Assembly: GCA_001600635.1 (NCBI GenBank)
Contig: BCKL01000040.1
Location: forward strand, 62,001-126,000
Length of the DNA stretch: 64,000 bases
Reading direction: 5' to 3'
From: Leucosporidium creatinivorum
Taxonomy: Eukaryota > Basidiomycota > Microbotryomycetes > Leucosporidiales > Leucosporidiaceae
Positions within the stretch are counted from its first letter, which is position 1. The number at the start of each line of letters is the position of its first letter. Positions 45,719 to 57,228 of this stretch are shown here, piece after piece. The translations under genes and the position numbers were made by a program. The notes beneath the pieces are model-generated. The model was not told the DNA's origin. It made no database searches and saw nothing but the letters and a program-made list of their open reading frames with translations.

Positions 45719-46949
45719 ATGGAAGCTCAACAACAACCTACAGCTCACGGCAAGCGCTCCGGCGCAGCGAGGAGGATGCTCAAGAAGGAAAAGCAGGCGT
45801 TGCTCGACGCTCAATTCGAGGGACTCGAGATCGACCCGACCAAAGGATGGAAGCTTCCGCCGGAGCTCGTGTACCACATCATGGACCTTGTGGCCCCCAC
45901 TCCTGAGATTAGCCTCTACAGCAACGCCGCTGGAGAGTACCGGCTCCTCCTTTGCCGATTGTCGCTAGTTTGCTCGCTCTGGAGGGAAGCCGCCCAAGGA
46001 CGCCTATGGCGCAACAGTGTGCTGAAGACGGAACATGCCGCCCGGTGCTTACTCCTCGGAGGTACCAAGCTTTGCCGTCAAACGCAGGTCCTCACCGTCG
46101 AAGGCGGCAGCCTCGGCGAAGGCAGGCCTATCGCTGGCTCCATCGTCCACCAGATCATCGCGGAAACACAGGATTTGAGCTTCCTCGGTCTCAGAGGCGT
46201 TGTCGATCTCGACATGGACGCTCTCACCGGGCCAAATTTGGAGCGTGAGTATCGGCTCAATCTCGGCGAGCCTGAGCTGACTCGCTTCTCTAGACATCAA
46301 GGATCTGTACATCAGCGAGACGGTCGAGTTCAGTCTTACAAAAACGTACGAACCGCTGAAAGCGCCGTTCACCCTGCAAAGGCTCGAGTTCACCTCCTTC
46401 TGCTGGACCGAGCCTAACTTCCCGAGCGCTCTCTTGGTCGCCCTCCTCGAAGTCACCATCTACCGCGCCTCAGTCCAGGTTATCTCGCCAGTCCTATCGG
46501 CACAGCAAACCACTGGACCGGAGTCGAATACGTTTGCGACGATCGCCNGAGCCGCCAGCCTTCCCAACCGAAGTGCACTCCCTCGTTTCTCCCCGATACC
46601 CCTTCCCATGGAATGGCTCTACTTCAACGGTGTCGAGCCTTCAACAATAAGCGCTTTCCGTCCTTTCTTTGCCCAAACCACCTCCCTCGTTCGACTCGAT
46701 TTGGACATCACGCTCCCCTTCCTTCTCCAGACGCTCCCCCACCCGCTGCAGGAGCTCCGCATCTGTGAGATCACCTTTGGCACCTTTGAAGTCGAGCTCC
46801 GCGTGCTTTGCGCCGGTCCAGTCAGCCTCTCACAGCTGCAGACCTGGTACTTTTGCTTTCCGGACCCGAAGTCGGAGGGCTCCCTCAAATTCGGGGAGGA
46901 AGCCGGGAAGAGAAGGGTCGAGGTGGTATGGGACGGAGACCTGGAGTAG
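45719..46949 (+). CDS. F-box / LRR-like protein, family copy 4
   Basis: Exons 45719-46244 and 46294-46949, 393 residues. The family N-terminus (MEAQQQPTAHGKRSGAARRM) is followed by the F-box: LPPELVYHIMDLVAPTPEIS and CRLSLVCSLWREAAQGRLWR. Exon 2 carries LRR-like segments (HIKDLYISETVEFSLTKTYE, QTTSLVRLDLDITLPFLLQT, HPLQELRICEITFGTFEVEL). The frame is open throughout apart from one undetermined base at 46548. It is a close paralogue of the gene at 57431-58661 in the opposite arm; amino-acid differences cluster in exon 1, and exon 2 has only a few. Probably an SCF substrate adaptor, with unknown target. Confidence 0.8.
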
Positions 46950-47144
46950 AGACCTCCCTTTACGATTGTAACACCGCTCAGACCAACTGAAGACCCACGA
47001 GAGCCTTGCTCTCTCCCGTCTTTGACCGCGCACTTTCGGCGGTCGAGTTCGCGCCACTTTCTCTTCTCAACCGAGTGCATGGATTTCGGCGTGACTCTTA
47101 TACATGCTCAACATCAAGTCCATATGCGCCGCTCACCCGCCAAC

Positions 47145-47312
47145 CCACTACTCGGCCCATCCTCGCCCTTGCGCTCCTCCCCCTACTATCCTCACCCTTG
47201 GCGCTCTCCTCACCAATCCCCTCCCTCGCCAAAGCTACAAACCTCGTCAACCTGGGCAAGCAAGTCCAATGCTCTCTCAACCAGTAGCTACCTCGTTGCT
47301 GAGAAGGGACGG
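47145..47312 (-). pseudogene. Decayed copy of the last exon of the unknown gene
   Basis: Read on the minus strand, this stretch matches 57060-57228, the C-terminal coding end of the intact gene at 55352-57228 (segment encoding YWLREHWICLPRLTRL). The parent stop codon TGA is CGA here, and the sequence before the matching part is unrelated. It is a duplication remnant without the rest of the gene. Confidence 0.75.
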
Positions 47313-47491
47313 CGCGGTCGGCCTCGAGTGAGGGAAAGAGGCAGATTCGGCGCCGAGGGAGCGCCGAGGGATCGCCTTCGCTACTTTGCTCCCTTTCTCA
47401 GTCCTCGCTTGGCTCGCCAAGTGCTTGAAGTCCCTCATATAGCTTCCTTTTCCGTGTCTATTGCGCTGTCAACAAGCTCTACTATCGCCTT

Positions 47492-50400
47492 CTAGCCGAC
47501 TGCTCCACCGCCGCTGTCTCCGCCGAGCCAATGCAGCGCGAGCTCGAAGGTGGCTAAATGTAGAGGGAGAGAGAATGCAAAGGCGAAGGAGGGCGAATGA
47601 GGGTGAGATGGTCGAAAGAGCGGAGGGAGAAGAAGAGAGCAGAGTGAGAGGTCAGCGAGCCGTTCGGCGACGGAGAGTAAGAGCCGAAAGGCGAGCGAGC
47701 GCGACAGAGAACTCACTAATCGTCACCGCACTGCCCACAAAGCTACTAATCACCGTCGGCCTGATCCCCCTCGTAAAGCCCTTCAATCCCAACACCCTCA
47801 ACGCCCACTTCTCAGCCCTCGGATTCGGCACCGGCAGCCCATCGACGATCTTGCTTCCCGCTCCTCGCTTCGGCTTGAAGATGTTGTTCGACAGGAACGA
47901 GTAGACGAGAGTCGAACGGTAGCGATAGCGGTAGGAGGTGGCGCCGTCGGTGTGGATGCCGAGGGCGACGGCGCGGATGGAGAGAGGGTTCGAGGAGGCA
48001 ACAGCGGAGGGTGGGAGAGTGATGGACGGCTTGGGAGGTATTGGCGGTGGTTTGGTGGGCTGGGTGGAGGTAGAGGAGGAAGTGGGAGGTGGCGGTGCGT
48101 GGGCTTTGGCCTCAAAGTTGGAGGTTTGGAGCCGAGTCTTGATGATGTCGAAGCTGCGAACGATGCAGCGAGGTCAGCTATGATTCGAGGTCGACAGGAG
48201 AAAGAGAGCGAGCTCACGGATAAGGCACGATTGCGCTCAGCGCTCCCGCCAGGCCGCCAGCGAGCAGAATCCGACCCACCTCGCCCTTGTTCATCTTGCC
48301 GTCCACGAACGTCTTGCCCGCCGGCGAGGGTGGTGGTGCGTCCGGCATGGCTTTTGATGTTGATGTTGGTGCTACTTGAGAGCTAGTAGCGACGAAGGGC
48401 TGCTCTCCTCGAAGTAGTCGGCGGAAGACGAAGTCTGCGAGTCGGTCGCGGTCAGGGTCAGCTCCAACTCGTCGACAGCTGAAGGAAAAAGATAGCACTC
48501 ACAACCCCAGAAGAAGATGCCCGAACTGATGCTATCGTGTATCGCCGTCATCAGTCCTCCGACATAGAAGCCTCGCAGTCCTTCCTTCTTGGCGATCATC
48601 TGCGCAATCTTGAACGAGCCGAGCTTGGCGCCTGTACCCGACTCGACTTGCGCTCGACATTTGACGACCTCAATCTGTGCTTGCGAAGAGTGAGCGATGG
48701 TGCGGGAGATGAGAGGTCGAAGGACGAACCGGCGTTTCGAGCATCGCGCAGAGACCTCCAGCTGTTGCGCCGGCGAGGAAGACTCGTGAAAGGCCTGAAG
48801 GGTCTTGTCGATCTTGGTCCAGCTGTTGCCTGTTGCAGCGAAGCGAGTGAGGGTCAGATCAGGGACGTGTCTCTCTGAGGCGCGAGGACTGCTTGACGAG
48901 CACCGAGCTCCTTTGAGTGCGAAGGGGCGAGCGCGCGCTTGTCTCCAAGCGCTTGAGGGCAGCCAGCGAGCCCGTAAACATAATCAGCAGGGACTAAAGT
49001 CAGAGCGAGAGACTCTGGATACCCCTCGTACACAGCCCCGCCGCTCAGCACCCTGTGCGAAGCAACCGCGACTGTAGGGCGAGGTCTCGCTCCCGAGCTT
49101 CAGCGCCGACCTGCCCAGCTCGGCTGCGAAAAGACGCAGAGGAAGCTACTTCGGCAGCAGGAATCGAGTGAGCCGCGAGCGCTTTGGGGCGCGCAGAGTC
49201 GCCTCGAACTCGGTCGAAAGCCGCTCCTTCCGAGTCACTCGCCGGGCTGCTAGCGCTCGTCTGCACGCAACAGCGCCGATTTAGTGCTGTCGATCCGCTT
49301 CAAAGAAAATGTGTCATTTGCTCTGCACGTAACCGCCCGACCGGCGTCGCTCAGCAACGCCGCTCGGCTGGCTCGGCGGCGCCTGTCGCCCGTCTTCGTA
49401 CAGGAAGGAACAGCAGACCGCTGCCACTCGTGTCCGAGCTAGACAGCGTATTCTGGCAGGCGTCAGGACGCTGAGCCTATCGCAGCCCGCCTCTCATAGC
49501 GCGTGCGAAGGGATGAACAGCGAAGTGGCCAAGCTGAGCCACTGCTGAGCCTTGTGGCTCGGGCAGCTAGCGAAACGACTCCGCTGGCGCGAGGGAAGGG
49601 ACCTTCTCGAACCGACCACATGAGGAGGCGACCGAAGGCCAAGGAGGCCTTCAGCAATTTGCTCAAGGAGCGCGCAGTCCCCTCGCCAACTCGTGCGCCT
49701 CGACAGCGACACCCGTGCACGATCTGAGCACCAGCCTGAGGTGGGAGTACACCATGTTCTATATAGCTCTACCATTCAGCCGATGAGGCAAAGTAGCGGC
49801 AGCTGAACGAGTGGCCGCGCCGCCCTGCTCGGCGGCGCCGAGCTCCTGAAGCTCTCCAGAGGGAGCAGGCAGGATGAGCGACAATGACTAGGGACAGCCC
49901 AGCCAGCTCTTCTGAGACGCCGGACTCATCTCAAGCCTCGATCGGCCCTGCCGCGCCCAGCGCGAGGCTCCCTCGCTACTTTGTCCGCGCCAAGAGCGTC
50001 AACATTGACAGCAGAAGCGAAGTCACGGTCGTCAGAAGATAGAGAATGTATCACCGATGCTCGAGCACCAGTGAGACCGTCCTCAGCTCGGAAACATGCC
50101 CGCTCCTCCCTCGAGCGGTCACCATTGGCGCTTTCTCGCCGAGACGCGACTCGCACGCATGGAACCCTGGGCGAAGTATAAGCAGCATAGAAGCTAGTCC
50201 ACCAACGCTCGCGCGCTGGTAAGGTCGTCTCAGCTCCTGTCACCTCAGCCTAGCAACCTCGAGACGCTTGCTCGCGTTCTCGCCGCCGAGCGTCTCAGAT
50301 GCTCAGCCTCGCAAGACGAGAAGCGACGACAAGCTGGAAGGCCAGTAGAGGCAGTCTCACCAGCTCCACAGAGCCAGCGACCCCACCTCGAGCCCTGCAT

Positions 50401-52021
50401 GGCTGCTCCACTCGGCTCGGCGTCCTTGACGGCTCGTTTCGGCGCTAGAACACCATAGGGAGGAAGAAGAGCGACGAGATTCGCTAGAGAAGGCTCACGA
50501 GCACCTCGGTGCTAGCAAGACCCCTTCAAGCTCGATCAGCCTGCTCCTCCTCAATGCTCGGCGCCGGACTCTTGCGCTCATGCACAGCCCGAGCGCAGAT
50601 GGAGCCGCCTTCGCACAGCTACAGCGAATCGCTTGACTGACGCTGCAACGCCAGCACAGCGAAGTCGGTAGCGTCCCCAGCTAGCTCCGTCCTGCTCCTC
50701 CTCGCTGCTCGGCCGACTCTGCACCGAGCAGTCAGCTTGCGAGAGAGCACGCCGTGATCGAGACGGAGAGGCAACATCGCCAGTGCTCTCGCGCCAGCCA
50801 TCTGGCCTCAGTCTCGTCCGGCGATGCTCCTCGCCGTCTTCGCCTCGTGATGCTCTACGCCGAGGGCGAGCTCAACCGAGAAGGAAGCAAGCAAGATTCG
50901 CTACGACAGAGATGCCTACAGCAGCACCTTAGCGCTCATGAAAGACTCTCAAGCCCTGCGCGTCGCCAGCTCCTTCCTCTGGCGCGCCCAACAGTGTTTG
51001 AGCTTTGCGCAGAGCCTGCGCCACTCCGAGCAGAGTAGCAGGTCCAGAAGATGAGGGAACAGAGCGGAGCCTTTCAGCGCACTGGCGCCGAAGAACACCG
51101 CTCGACAACCCAGTCTAGCCTGCTCGAATGCCTCGGTCTGCTCATCGCCGAGCGGCAAGCTGGTCCGGAAGCGAAGTAGACCGGCTACGATGGTGACGAG
51201 AGACGGAATCGCTAGCACTACAACGCGAAGCGCCAGCGAATCCGTCTCAAGTCCTGTAGCTTGCCCGCTCCTCTCCGGCTGCCTGCAGCACCAGCTCGGC
51301 GCTCTCCCTTGTCCTCCTTCTCCTCTCCCTCCCAGCCCTGTCATGAGCCCACACCCTGACAGCGCACTCGCAACAGCAAACATCCCATCCAGAAGCACTC
51401 TCAACTCACATGACCCTCCCATACAACCCAAAAAACGCCGAATCAATGAAGGCCAATCCGAGGATCGGGCCGGCGGCACCAGCAAACAGGAAGCGGATGC
51501 CCTCTGCTCGCCAGAGAGCGGCGAGATTTGCTGGTGGTGGCTGTTTCGAGGTGCTGGAGGAAGAGGAAGGAGAAGAGGTGGAAGCGGGAGGGGAGGACCG
51601 GCCGACGCGGTTGGAAGGGACTCGGGCGGGTTGGGTTTGGAGGCGGACTTTGAGTACTTCGAGGCTGTTGCCGAGCGTTAGCGAGGTGAGCTTGGGTGCA
51701 GCAGGAGAGAGTAGGAAGGGGAAGTAGCGAGGAGAGAGCAGGAGCAAGGGGACGAACGGGTTGGAGACGAGGATACCGACTGTAGGGGAGCAGCAGGAAA
51801 TTAGTGAGCTGTTACAGACTGAAGAGAAGGCCCCTGCGCTATGGCCCCGAGCTGTAGGGCATTGCTTGACCGGCTTCTCCCTAAGAAAAGACGCGGCTGC
51901 TCGGCTTCTCTGTTGAAGACTCACCTGCTCCTCCCAACCAGCCTGCAATCAAGTCCGAAGTGGTATCCGCTTCATGCTGCTGTTGCTGCTGTACAGCTAC
52001 AGATGACTGCCGGTCCTCCAT
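47492..52021 (-). CDS. Mitochondrial carrier family (SLC25) protein with a 2.6-kb intron
   Basis: Exons 52021-51925, 51779-51758, 51664-51410, 48829-48730, 48674-48503, 48434-48218, 48153-47717, 47553-47492; 453 residues. All three repeats show the carrier signature: NPLEVLKVRLQTQ, ETPIEVVKCRAQVESG and YPFDIIKTRLQTS, each preceded by a glycine-rich helix (DLIAGWLGGAVGILVSN, RVFLAGATAGGLCAMLE, RILLAGGLAGALSAIVP). Long Ser/Pro-rich insertions after the first and third motifs make it larger than the usual 300 residues. It would sit in the inner mitochondrial membrane; substrate not assigned. Exons 3 and 4 join in phase (GRVMQQLDQDR) across 2,580 nt. The last 20 codons are the least certain part. 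Confidence 0.85.
48830..51409 (-). other. Giant intron of the mitochondrial carrier gene
   Basis: GTGAGT donor at 51409 and CAG acceptor at 48830-48832, 2,580 nt. Other introns in the window are mostly 50-120 nt. Within it I see no open frame with a recognisable domain, no transposase and no inverted ends. It is rich in GAGC/GCTC words, CAGC and CGGCG clusters but without a clear repeat unit. It could be an old insertion decayed beyond recognition. Confidence 0.7.
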
Positions 52022-52305
52022 GGCCCGCTAAAGGGCGGGAAAGCGAGCAGAGTCGCGTGGAGAGGTGAGAGAGCTTGGAGAGAGGGAGGGCTGCTGTAGG
52101 ATGGTAGAGTAGCCGAGTAGTGAAGAGGTACAGCTGCTCCCTTTGAAAGCTGAGAGATACAAGATACGAGCAGGACGAGGTCAGAAGCCAAGAGGGGTCG
52201 GCTGCTTTCGCTTTGATTTCTTCTAAGTCCTCAGACTGTCCTCAGCCAGCGAAGGGCCGACTCACTCTGCTCTCTCCCTTTTACCTCTTCCCGACTTTGA
52301 CAACT

Positions 52306-55061
52306 ATGCCTCGTAAAGGATCTAAACGCAGAAAGACTCGCACTCATGTACGCTCCAGTCTGTAGCTCTTTAGCCCCGCCTTCTGAGCCGCTCAAAATCT
52401 CTAAACTTGCGTCCTCTCTTCGAAACAGGTCAAACCGGCGGAATCAGTCGATCCCAACTTGCCCAAGACGCCCAAATCCTTTGTAGTCAAATCGGGCACT
52501 GTAGGAACCTCAGTAGCAGCTTTAACCAAGGATGTACGAAAGGTGTTGGAGCCCAACACGGGTTCAAGGTTGAGGGTAAGAAGCCGCTTTTTGCCTTTCA
52601 AGCTGTCTTTGGCGCTGTAGCCTTCTAATCGGAGTGTAAGACCTAACCCACCACACGACGTTACACAGGAACGGAAAGCCAACCGCCTGCGCGACTACGT
52701 CTCCATGTCTGGCCCTCTCGGCGTCACCCACCTGCTCGTCTTCTCCCAGCCCCCAAACGCCGACATCACCGCCCTACCCAAGCTACACAAATCGGGTCGA
52801 CAGGAGAATGAGGAGGAGCGTGCGGATCGCTCGCTCGTAGAGGGCACCACGACGTTGAACCTCAGGCTCATTAGGCTGCCCAGGGGACCGACCCTCAGCT
52901 TCAAGGTGTTGAGGTACTCGTTGGCGGCCGATGTGTTGAGGATGGCTAGGAGGCCGAGGAGTATTGGGAGGGAGTTTGCCGAGGGTCCTTTGGTGAGTAG
53001 TCTTCGCTTTATCTCAGCTGGCCGTGTCTTCTCTCAAGTCTCAGCGCCGAGCAGAAGAGCTGACCCTTCTCTCACTTCCCCGCTCCAACAGCTCATCCTC
53101 TCGGGATTCGGAGGCGAGGACAAGCAACTCAAGCTTATGACTACCGTCTTCCAGAACCTTTTCCCCCCCATTCACGTCCAGTCGGTTCGTCGCGCTCCTT
53201 CCTTTCTCTCGGCGCTGGTCGTTCCAGCTCGGCCGCTAATGCGCTCCCTTTTCTTCTGTTCTCTTCTCCCCTCCTTCTTCTTCTTTCCTCTCCTCTCTAT
53301 CTCTCCTCTTCGTCCCGCTCTTCCTCGCCCTCCTCCACTCGCCTCCCGCTACTCCTCCAACAGATGCCCCTCTCCTCGGCCCGCCGCGTCGTCCTCCTCT
53401 CCTACAACCCCGTCACCCGCACCATCGACTTCCGTCACTACGTCATCTCTGTCCGCCCCGTCGGCGTCTCGCGCCCCATCCGGAAAATCATCGGCGGCTC
53501 GACCAACAACAAGGCGCCTGCTGTCCCTCTTTCCCGGAAGCGCCTTGCTGCGCAGAGTGGAAGCGAGGAGGAGAGTGAGGAGGAGGAGGGATACAGTGTG
53601 AAGAGTGTGGGAGGGGGGAGGGCCAAGGGCATTTTGGATTTGAGCCGAGCGGACGATATCTCGGATTACATCCTCCGGCATGAGGGCATGGGGTTCATCA
53701 CTTCTGATTCGGAGATGTCGGATCAGTCGGACGTCGGATCGCAATCCGGCGCGTCGAGCGGGAGTGAGGAGGATGAGAAGAGGGGGAAGGTTAGGTTGGC
53801 GGGGGATTATGTGGGGAGGGGGAATAGGGGAAGGGGGGTGAAGGGGGAGAAGAGGGCGGTTAGGCTCGTGGAGTTGGGCCCGAGGTTGGAGTTGGGTCTC
53901 GTCAAGGTCGAGGAGGGGGTGGGAGAGGGAGAGGTCATGTTCCACGAGATGGGTGAGTTCGGTCGGGTGGAAAAGCTCAGTGGAGAGGAGGGGTCGCTGA
54001 TCTTCTCTCTTGTTCTCTCTTGTTCTCTCCCTCACTACTTGCCGCCCTTCTCACCTTCTCGCTTCAACTTCGCCACTCGCCTCGCTGCTGTCCTTCCCAC
54101 TCCCTCCTCGCCCTCCCCTACTCTCCGCCCGCCCCATCTCACCACCCCTCCCCTACGACACACCACAGTCCACAAATCCGTCACCGAAGCCGCCCAACTG
54201 GCCAAAGCGCACGCCGCCAAGCGCAAGCTCGCAGCCGAACGTCGCGCCGAGCAAGCCGCCAACGTCGCCGCCAAGAAGGCCGCCAAGAAGGCTGCGAAGA
54301 AGGCTGCTGGGGAGGAGGTTTCCGGCGATGAGGATGAGGATGAGGATGATGTGGCGGAGGAGGACAAGATCGACTCGGATATTGAGTTTGATTATGAGGA
54401 GGAGCATGGGCTTAACGTGCCCGGCGCGGCGAGTGATGAGGAGTTGGATGGGGGAGGATCGAGCGACGAGGATGAGGAGGAGGAGGATCAGATGGCCGTG
54501 GATTCCTCGGCCGACGACGACGAGTTCGACGAGGAGGAGGAGGCCATCATCGACCCCGACGAGGCCTACTCCGACTCCGAGGGATCCGACATGTCTCCCA
54601 TTCCCTACCACTCTGGCGACGAGTCGGCCGATGAGGAGCCCGAGGACGAGGAGAAGTATGGCGGTCAAGAGGACTACATCGACTCTGCGCCTCCCCTCAA
54701 GAAGATTGCTCGGTCCAACTCGCACTCGTCCCGGCCCGGAGGAGGAGCCACCTCGTTCAAGCACAAGCCTTTCACCAAGCAGGAGCGCGCGCCGGCCAAG
54801 AGGGCGATTGGAATCGCCCTTCCTAAGGGACCTAGTAAGAAGGAGGTCAAGAGGCAGCAGGAGACGGAGAGGAAGGAGGGCAAGCCCAAGGGGAATGCGG
54901 AGGATCGGAAGGAGGAACAGAAGGAGAAGGAGGGCAAGTATGGAAGGGGTGGAGGAAGGGGGGGAAGTAGGGGCGGAAGGGGAGGCGATCGCGGCAGCTC
55001 GAGGGGTGGTGGAAGGGGTGCTAGTAGGGGTGCTAGTAGGGGTGGTAGGGGTAGGAAGTAG
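52306..55061 (+). CDS. SSF1: SSF1/PPAN, Brix-domain ribosome assembly factor
   Basis: Exons 52306-52347, 52429-52575, 52669-52992, 53092-53184, 53364-53952, 54169-55061; 695 residues. Starts MPRKGSKRRKTRTHVKPAE as in Ssf1/Peter Pan proteins. Brix domain landmarks: RLRDYVSMSGPLGVTHLLVF, TTLNLRLIRLPRGPTLSFKV, LILSGFGGEDKQLKLMTTVF, FPPIHVQSV and RRVVLLSYNPVTRTIDFRHY. The C-terminal half is lineage-extended: acidic (EEDEDDD-type runs), a KKAAKKAAKKAA block, then RGG-like GGRGGSRGGRGGDR repeats. The protein acts in the nucleolus in 27S pre-rRNA processing for the 60S subunit. The RGG tail is encoded by short tandem repeats (about 54945-55055). Confidence 0.93.
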
Positions 55062-55351
55062 GGGCATGGTGAATAACAGCGCTTGTATCATCTTACTCTC
55101 GGCGCGAGAGAGCAGCGATTGGGTTCGGCTGAGCTTCGGTGAAGAGCTGCAGGCGTACAAGAGCGGCGCGATCTTCGGCACAGGCTCTTTACTAGCTCTA
55201 ACAAGCTCTCCGACCACCCTGCAGTCTTTCTCGACCGACTCGCGAACCCCGAGCGAGACGGAAGACCGCCGCGAGTGTGTTTGAGCTTCACTCGCTCCTG
55301 CCACAGCTCTTGGTCTCGCTCCCATCTTCTATAGAGTACCAAAAGGCGCCC
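55062..55351. other. Intergenic between SSF1 and the unknown gene
   Basis: About 290 bp between two plus-strand genes. It should contain SSF1 3' end and the next promoter. Nothing specific recognised. Confidence 0.4.
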
Positions 55352-57228
55352 ATGTCGACCTCGCCGACTCAAGGTAAGCCCCTCCCCACTATGCTGCACC
55401 TCATCATCGCCCCTTGTTCTCACGCCGAGCGCTTCTTGAGCAAAAGCTGACTCGCTTTCTCTCGCTCTCATGCAGACGCCGCCGCTCGAGCAGCCCGTCG
55501 AATTACATTACCTCCTAGCGCTCAAGGGTTGAGGCAGTACACCCCCTTCGAGGAGGATAGGACTTCGGCACCGAGCACGCCTGTCGATCCGAGGTGGAGG
55601 GAGGGGGCTACGAGGGTGGCTGTTGAAGGAGCGGGATTGGAGAGCAGGAGGGGTAGTAGGGAGTTGAAGAGGGAAGGTATGTGCTCTGTACTGCGATCTT
55701 TAGGAGAGGGAAGGTGAGCTGACCTACAGAACCCACGACCGAGCAGGTTCAGCTCCGGGCCTTCGCATGGGTCGGCCCTCGCCTCTCCTCGGTCCAGCGC
55801 CTCAGCACCTCCCCATCCGATTCCTCACCGGTAACTCGAACTACAGCTCCGTCACTCCCTCGCCCATGAGCACACCTTTCCGCTCCCGCTCGGCTTCCCC
55901 CGAGTTCGAGCGCCGTCAAGCTTCGGCCACTTCCACCCTCAGCGACGGAAGGGAGTTGCTCGCTCATGCGGATTCCTTCCCTTCCTTCCATCTCTCCCAC
56001 ATCGAACGGCAAGAAGGAGGAGCAATCAATAGCGCCGAGCCTTTCCCGCTTCATTCGCCTCCCCTCAACTCGCCGAACGGTCAAGGCTCGTCTTCTCGCT
56101 CGCCCTCGCCCCTCCCTTCGCCGGACTACACCTTTCCCGCTCGTCCTCCTCCCATCTCCATCGCACCTGCTCCACCCTCCCCCCCTCAACTGAAGCGCAA
56201 GCCGAGCCTGCAACCCACCGATCCGGATCCTCTCATCTCCGTCTCGCCTCTCGCGGGAATGGCGCCCCTCGACAAGGATCAGTGGAGCAGGTTGACGGTA
56301 TCTGCTCCTCCGAGCTTGGTGAGGGAGGGTGGAAGCAGCGAGAGTAGCGGTCAGAAGTCGGACGTCGAGGATAATGGAGGCGATAGCTCGGCGTCGAGGC
56401 AGCCTCCCATGCTGAAGGAGGCGAGAGAGAAGGTCCTCTCTGTCTCTGCGGAAGCGGTCCCTACGACCTCGTCGAGGAGGGGTAGCTTTGTAGAAGATAG
56501 TACAGAGACCAAGAGCGTCAGCCCGACGGACTATTTCTTCCCTCTTCCTCCCACTTCGGACTCGTCGCCCTTCGCCGGCACTCTTCCTCTTCACCTTTCC
56601 GTCCCTCGTGTGCGGTCTCTGGGCTCCCTCCCCCGCTCCTCCCCTCCCTACAACCTCCCTCTCACCGGCTCGCCCTCCTCCCCTCCCTCGCCCAAGCCGA
56701 AGATCAAAACTCCCCTCTCTCCTCGCCGAGCGCTCTCCCTCGAGCAACGACAAGCGCAGAGGATCGCTGAATTGGAGAGTGAGGTGGATATGCTGAGGGA
56801 TAGGGAGGATGACTGGGAGGTGCAGGCGGAGGAGTTGGTGCAGAGGGTGGAGGAGATGGAGAGGGTCGCGAGAGGAGGGATTGAGGGCGTGTTAAGCGAG
56901 TTGGGGGTCGATTTGGTGCGTTGTGGTTGCTCTTCCTCTCTGCGGTTGTTCTCTTACTGATGGAGAACGACAGACCTGACCTCCTGCATCTCAACAGGCG
57001 ACCACCACCCCTATCATCCTCTCGCCCTCCTTCGCCTGCCTCGCTTCCTGCCCCGTCTGCTCGCGCGAGGTCCCTTCCCAGCACCGAGGTAGGTACTGGT
57101 TGAGGGAGCATTGGATCTGCTTGCCTAGGTTGACGAGGCTCGTAGCTGTGGCGATGGAGGAGATTGGGGAGGAGAGCGCCGAGGGTGAGGACAGTAGGGA
57201 AAGGAGCGCGAGGGCGAGGATGGGCTGA
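55352..57228 (+). CDS. Unknown Ser/Pro-rich protein with coiled coil and Cys-containing C-terminus
   Basis: Exons 55352-55373, 55476-55676, 55747-56915, 56998-57228; 540 residues, phases closing, TGA at 57226-57228. Residues 1-330 are Ser/Pro-rich and low complexity, with repeated SP and RSxS sites that could be phosphorylated. A short coiled coil follows (ALSLEQRQAQRIAELESEVD, then DDWEVQAEELVQRVEEMERV). The C-terminus is a compact segment, ILSPSFACLASCPVCSREVP then YWLREHWICLPRLTRL, with a CxxC pair and later Cys and His residues that might bind a metal. I do not recognise the family. It is the parent of the decayed fragments at 1640-3540 and 47145-47312, and its 3' end is in the inverted repeat. 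Confidence 0.75.

Larger units (their letters stand above)
45600..47312 (+). repeat. Inverted repeat, left arm
   Basis: This arm matches the reverse complement of about 57060-58770. It includes an F-box gene with its 5' and 3' flanks and a decayed piece of the last exon of the unknown gene. In the stretch covering the intron, exon 2 and the 3' flank, only scattered differences are seen by eye; the intron (46245-46293) looks identical in both arms. Confidence 0.85.

Noticed and set aside
49000-51400. Possible mobile element inside the large intron
   Set aside because: No transposase, reverse transcriptase, terminal repeats or target duplication could be seen, so I report only an unusual intron.
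54153-55325. 390-codon open frame on the minus strand
   Set aside because: Antisense of the acidic and RGG-coding part of SSF1.
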